Shown here one piece after another: positions 13,573 to 15,098 of a DNA stretch of 15,098 nucleotides. A program made the position numbers and the translations under genes. The notes below the pieces were generated by a model that saw only the letters and a list, made by a program, of their open reading frames with translations, had not been told where the DNA came from and did no database searches. The stretch spans positions 1 to 15,098 of the forward strand of contig CAZOPW010000053.1 in NCBI GenBank assembly GCA_964581795.1, given 5' to 3'. Source of the DNA: EX4572-165 sp964581795. GTDB lineage: Archaea > Thermoplasmatota > E2 > DHVEG-1. How positions within the stretch are numbered: position 1 is the stretch's first letter; the number at the start of each line of letters is the position of its first letter.

Positions 13573-14933
13573 GAGTCCACCTTTCCCTTTTCTTCTTCAG
13601 TTGGAAATAATTGTTTTCTTTTCTTTTGAATTGTTTCAGCGATATCCTCCGGGTTTTCACCTGCGAGTAACTCTTTTTTTAATTCTACTAATACATCTGA
13701 AACATGTTGTTTCTGTGAACTATATCGGTCATCCTCTCCAGCTTTCATCGAAAAAACTACTTGTTCTAATAAAGCTCGATTAACATGACCTTCTTCATCA
13801 AAAATCGAATCTCTACCACCTTCAATCTCACTAAGAATCACTCTAGATTCAAGTGATTCAGTGGCATCACTTGGTTGAACTTTCACTGCATCCAACTGCT
13901 CTTCAACATGATCAATGAGCTCTTCAATGTTAAGCAGAGACCTACTAAATCGTAGTTGTCCTTTTAATCGTAAATCAATAATTGGTTGACGAATACCGTT
14001 TTCATCTTGAAAATGAGGTTGATCCTGTAACTCTTCAATTGTAGTTTTTTCAACACCTATTTTCCGGTTAAATCCATGAAGTAATGCTTCTTTTGAATCA
14101 TATCGGTCTACAGAAAAAACGATTTTGTGAAAAGGGCGTCTTTTTGAAAAATAGTGAGTTGCTTCAACACCGTTTTTTTCTGAAAAGGTGGTGATATAAT
14201 ATCCTAAATCCCAAGTTGCTTCTCTTGTATCGTGGGCTTCTAATGAACCTGGGTTAAACACCCAGTTATTCTCACTATAGTTTTTATGTAAATGTCCTAA
14301 CGCAAGGTAATCAATATAACCCATTAATTGAGATAATACTTCTTCAGGGACTCCTCCGGTGATTCCTGGGATATGTCCTTCCACGCCAAAATGACCCATG
14401 AGAATCGTAAAATCAGGTTTTCCAAATTCTTTATTCACTTTTTTAATAGCAGTTGGAAGTTGTTGCAATCGTTCTATTGTCCGTTGCCCAGAATATTGCA
14501 ATCCAAATATTCTCACATTGTTAATATCAACAAAACCAGCATGTGAACCAGGGTTTTTACTATTATATTGGTTAAAGGAAAGTTCATCTTCAGAGGTATT
14601 GGCTTGTAGTAAAATCCCTCTTTTTTTTCGATGTAAATATTCTAGCCAAGTCATATCTTGTTTGTATAATTTAGCATCATGATTTCCTTGAATGAAAAGG
14701 ACAGGAATGTTATGGTTTGATAAACGTTGTAACCCATTTTCAGCATTATTTAATGTTTGTGCAGTCACGTTTTTATGATGAAATAAATCACCACATAACA
14801 ATACAGCATTGACCCTGTGTTGTATTCCTTCGTCTATTGTTGATAGAAAAGAATACTGCATATCTTTTTGTCGTAAGGTCATATTGTATTGTTTATGACC
14901 AAGATGTACATCAGAGAAATGTAAGACTTTCAG
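13569..14933 (-). CDS. mre11: DNA double-strand break repair nuclease Mre11, apparent CTG start
   Basis: Mre11 is the Mn-dependent nuclease partner of Rad50. The first ATG, GTG or TTG in frame is ATG 14882, which would delete the first phosphoesterase motif. Reading 17 codons further upstream gives KVLHFSDVHLGHKQYN, the expected N-terminus, preceded by CTG at 14933. An in-frame TAA lies two codons before that CTG. With CTG as residue 1 the metal ligands fall at Asp8, His10, Asp49, Asn84 and His85, the numbering known from P. furiosus Mre11. Further ligands are His181 (MGHFGVEG) and His214/His216 (GHLH). GGGGGA lies 8 nt before the CTG and a TATA box about 51 nt before it. Full length is 454 aa. 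The C-terminal acidic/helical part is the capping and Rad50-binding region. A sequence error at the start codon is the main alternative. Confidence 0.93.
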   Translation of the reverse strand: MKVLHFSDVHLGHKQYNMTLRQKDMQYSFLSTIDEGIQHRVNAVLLCGDLFHHKNVTAQTLNNAENGLQRLSNHNIPVLFIQGNHDAKLYKQDMTWLEYLHRKKRGILLQANTSEDELSFNQYNSKNPGSHAGFVDINNVRIFGLQYSGQRTIERLQQLPTAIKKVNKEFGKPDFTILMGHFGVEGHIPGITGGVPEEVLSQLMGYIDYLALGHLHKNYSENNWVFNPGSLEAHDTREATWDLGYYITTFSEKNGVEATHYFSKRRPFHKIVFSVDRYDSKEALLHGFNRKIGVEKTTIEELQDQPHFQDENGIRQPIIDLRLKGQLRFSRSLLNIEELIDHVEEQLDAVKVQPSDATESLESRVILSEIEGGRDSIFDEEGHVNRALLEQVVFSMKAGEDDRYSSQKQHVSDVLVELKKELLAGENPEDIAETIQKKRKQLFPTEEEKGKVDS

Positions 14934-14941
14934 TTTTTACT

Positions 14942-14947
14942 TCCCCC
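14942..14947 (-). promoter_or_regulatory. Shine-Dalgarno supporting the CTG start of mre11 (GGGGGA)
   Basis: GGGGGA lies 8 nt before CTG at 14933. It is 59 nt from the ATG at 14882 and so cannot serve it. This is the main sequence argument, with motif I, for initiation at CTG. Confidence 0.7.
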
Positions 14948-14979
14948 AGAAACCATTATCAAAATTGTAATCTAATCAG

Positions 14980-14989
14980 TTTATAAAAA
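14980..14989 (-). promoter_or_regulatory. TATA box of the mre11-rad50 operon
   Basis: TTTTTATAAA on the minus strand, about 51 nt before the CTG. The predicted transcription start near 14958 leaves a leader of about 25 nt containing the SD, matching the layout before the 74-aa gene. Confidence 0.55.
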
Positions 14990-15049
14990 TATAATCCAGA
15001 AAAAAAGAGATGCATAATTAGTTCAAGATAAATAATAACTAAGTAAGTA

Positions 15050-15061
15050 GGTATTTATAGT
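15050..15061. promoter_or_regulatory. Second TATA-like element near the right edge
   Basis: GGTATTTATAGT reads as a TATA box in both directions (ACTATAAATACC on the minus strand). It may serve a rightward gene beyond the window or be a second upstream mre11 promoter. The rest of 14990-15098 is AT-rich with no gene that I can support. Confidence 0.25.
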
Positions 15062-15098
15062 GTTCACATTAAAATTATTCAACAGGAAAAATTATTAA

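Noticed and set aside
15030..15052. AAGTAAGTAGGTA micro-repeat near the right edge
   Set aside because: Only two short, imperfect units in A/T-rich DNA; no CRISPR or att-site structure.

Overview
The window looks like a piece of an archaeal chromosome. Base composition is AT-rich. Most genes have a TATA-like box either about 28-35 nt before the start codon (leaderless layout) or about 50 nt before it (leader with a Shine-Dalgarno, SD). The gene content is archaeal: Mre11-Rad50, a DUF531 protein, a TIGR00267-like VIT-family membrane protein and a secreted PKD-type protein. The signal peptide and C-terminal tail of the secreted protein resemble Thermoplasmatota proteins. A complete uvrA and a partial uvrC, a repair set of bacterial type found in mesophilic archaea, fit that group. 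The phylum assignment is an inference.

Layout, left to right. (1) 1-4308, minus strand: uvrA then uvrC, overlapping by 13 nt. UvrC runs off the left edge just before its last catalytic residue. (2) 4456-5478: a VIT/CCC1-like membrane protein (minus), divergent from an unrecognised 74-aa protein (plus). (3) 5500-8576, minus: a secreted PKD-type protein, a 556-aa helical-repeat/DUF531 protein and an unrecognised 95-aa protein. (4) 8820-9239, plus: a DUF454 membrane protein. (5) 9376-10303, plus: a possible 25-codon leader ORF followed by a MntA-HepT type VII toxin-antitoxin pair. (6) 10313-14933, minus: mre11-rad50 with a GTGA overlap, then a YgjP-like metalloprotease gene with its own promoter. 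No gap between genes exceeds 300 bases.

Two repair machines are present: UvrA/UvrC for nucleotide excision repair and Mre11/Rad50 for double-strand-break end processing. They are separate transcription units, about 6 kb apart at their nearest ends.

The most interesting signals concern translation initiation. The motif GGGGGA occurs four times in non-coding sequence and each copy lies 6-8 nt before a start codon: ATG (uvrA), TTG (74-aa protein), GTG (25-codon ORF) and CTG (mre11). Mre11 can keep its metal-binding DxH motif only if it starts at that CTG. There are also two candidate mini-cistrons. Each ends in a 4-nt overlap with the next start: a 9-codon ORF before the VIT-family gene, and the 25-codon ORF before an alternative mntA start.
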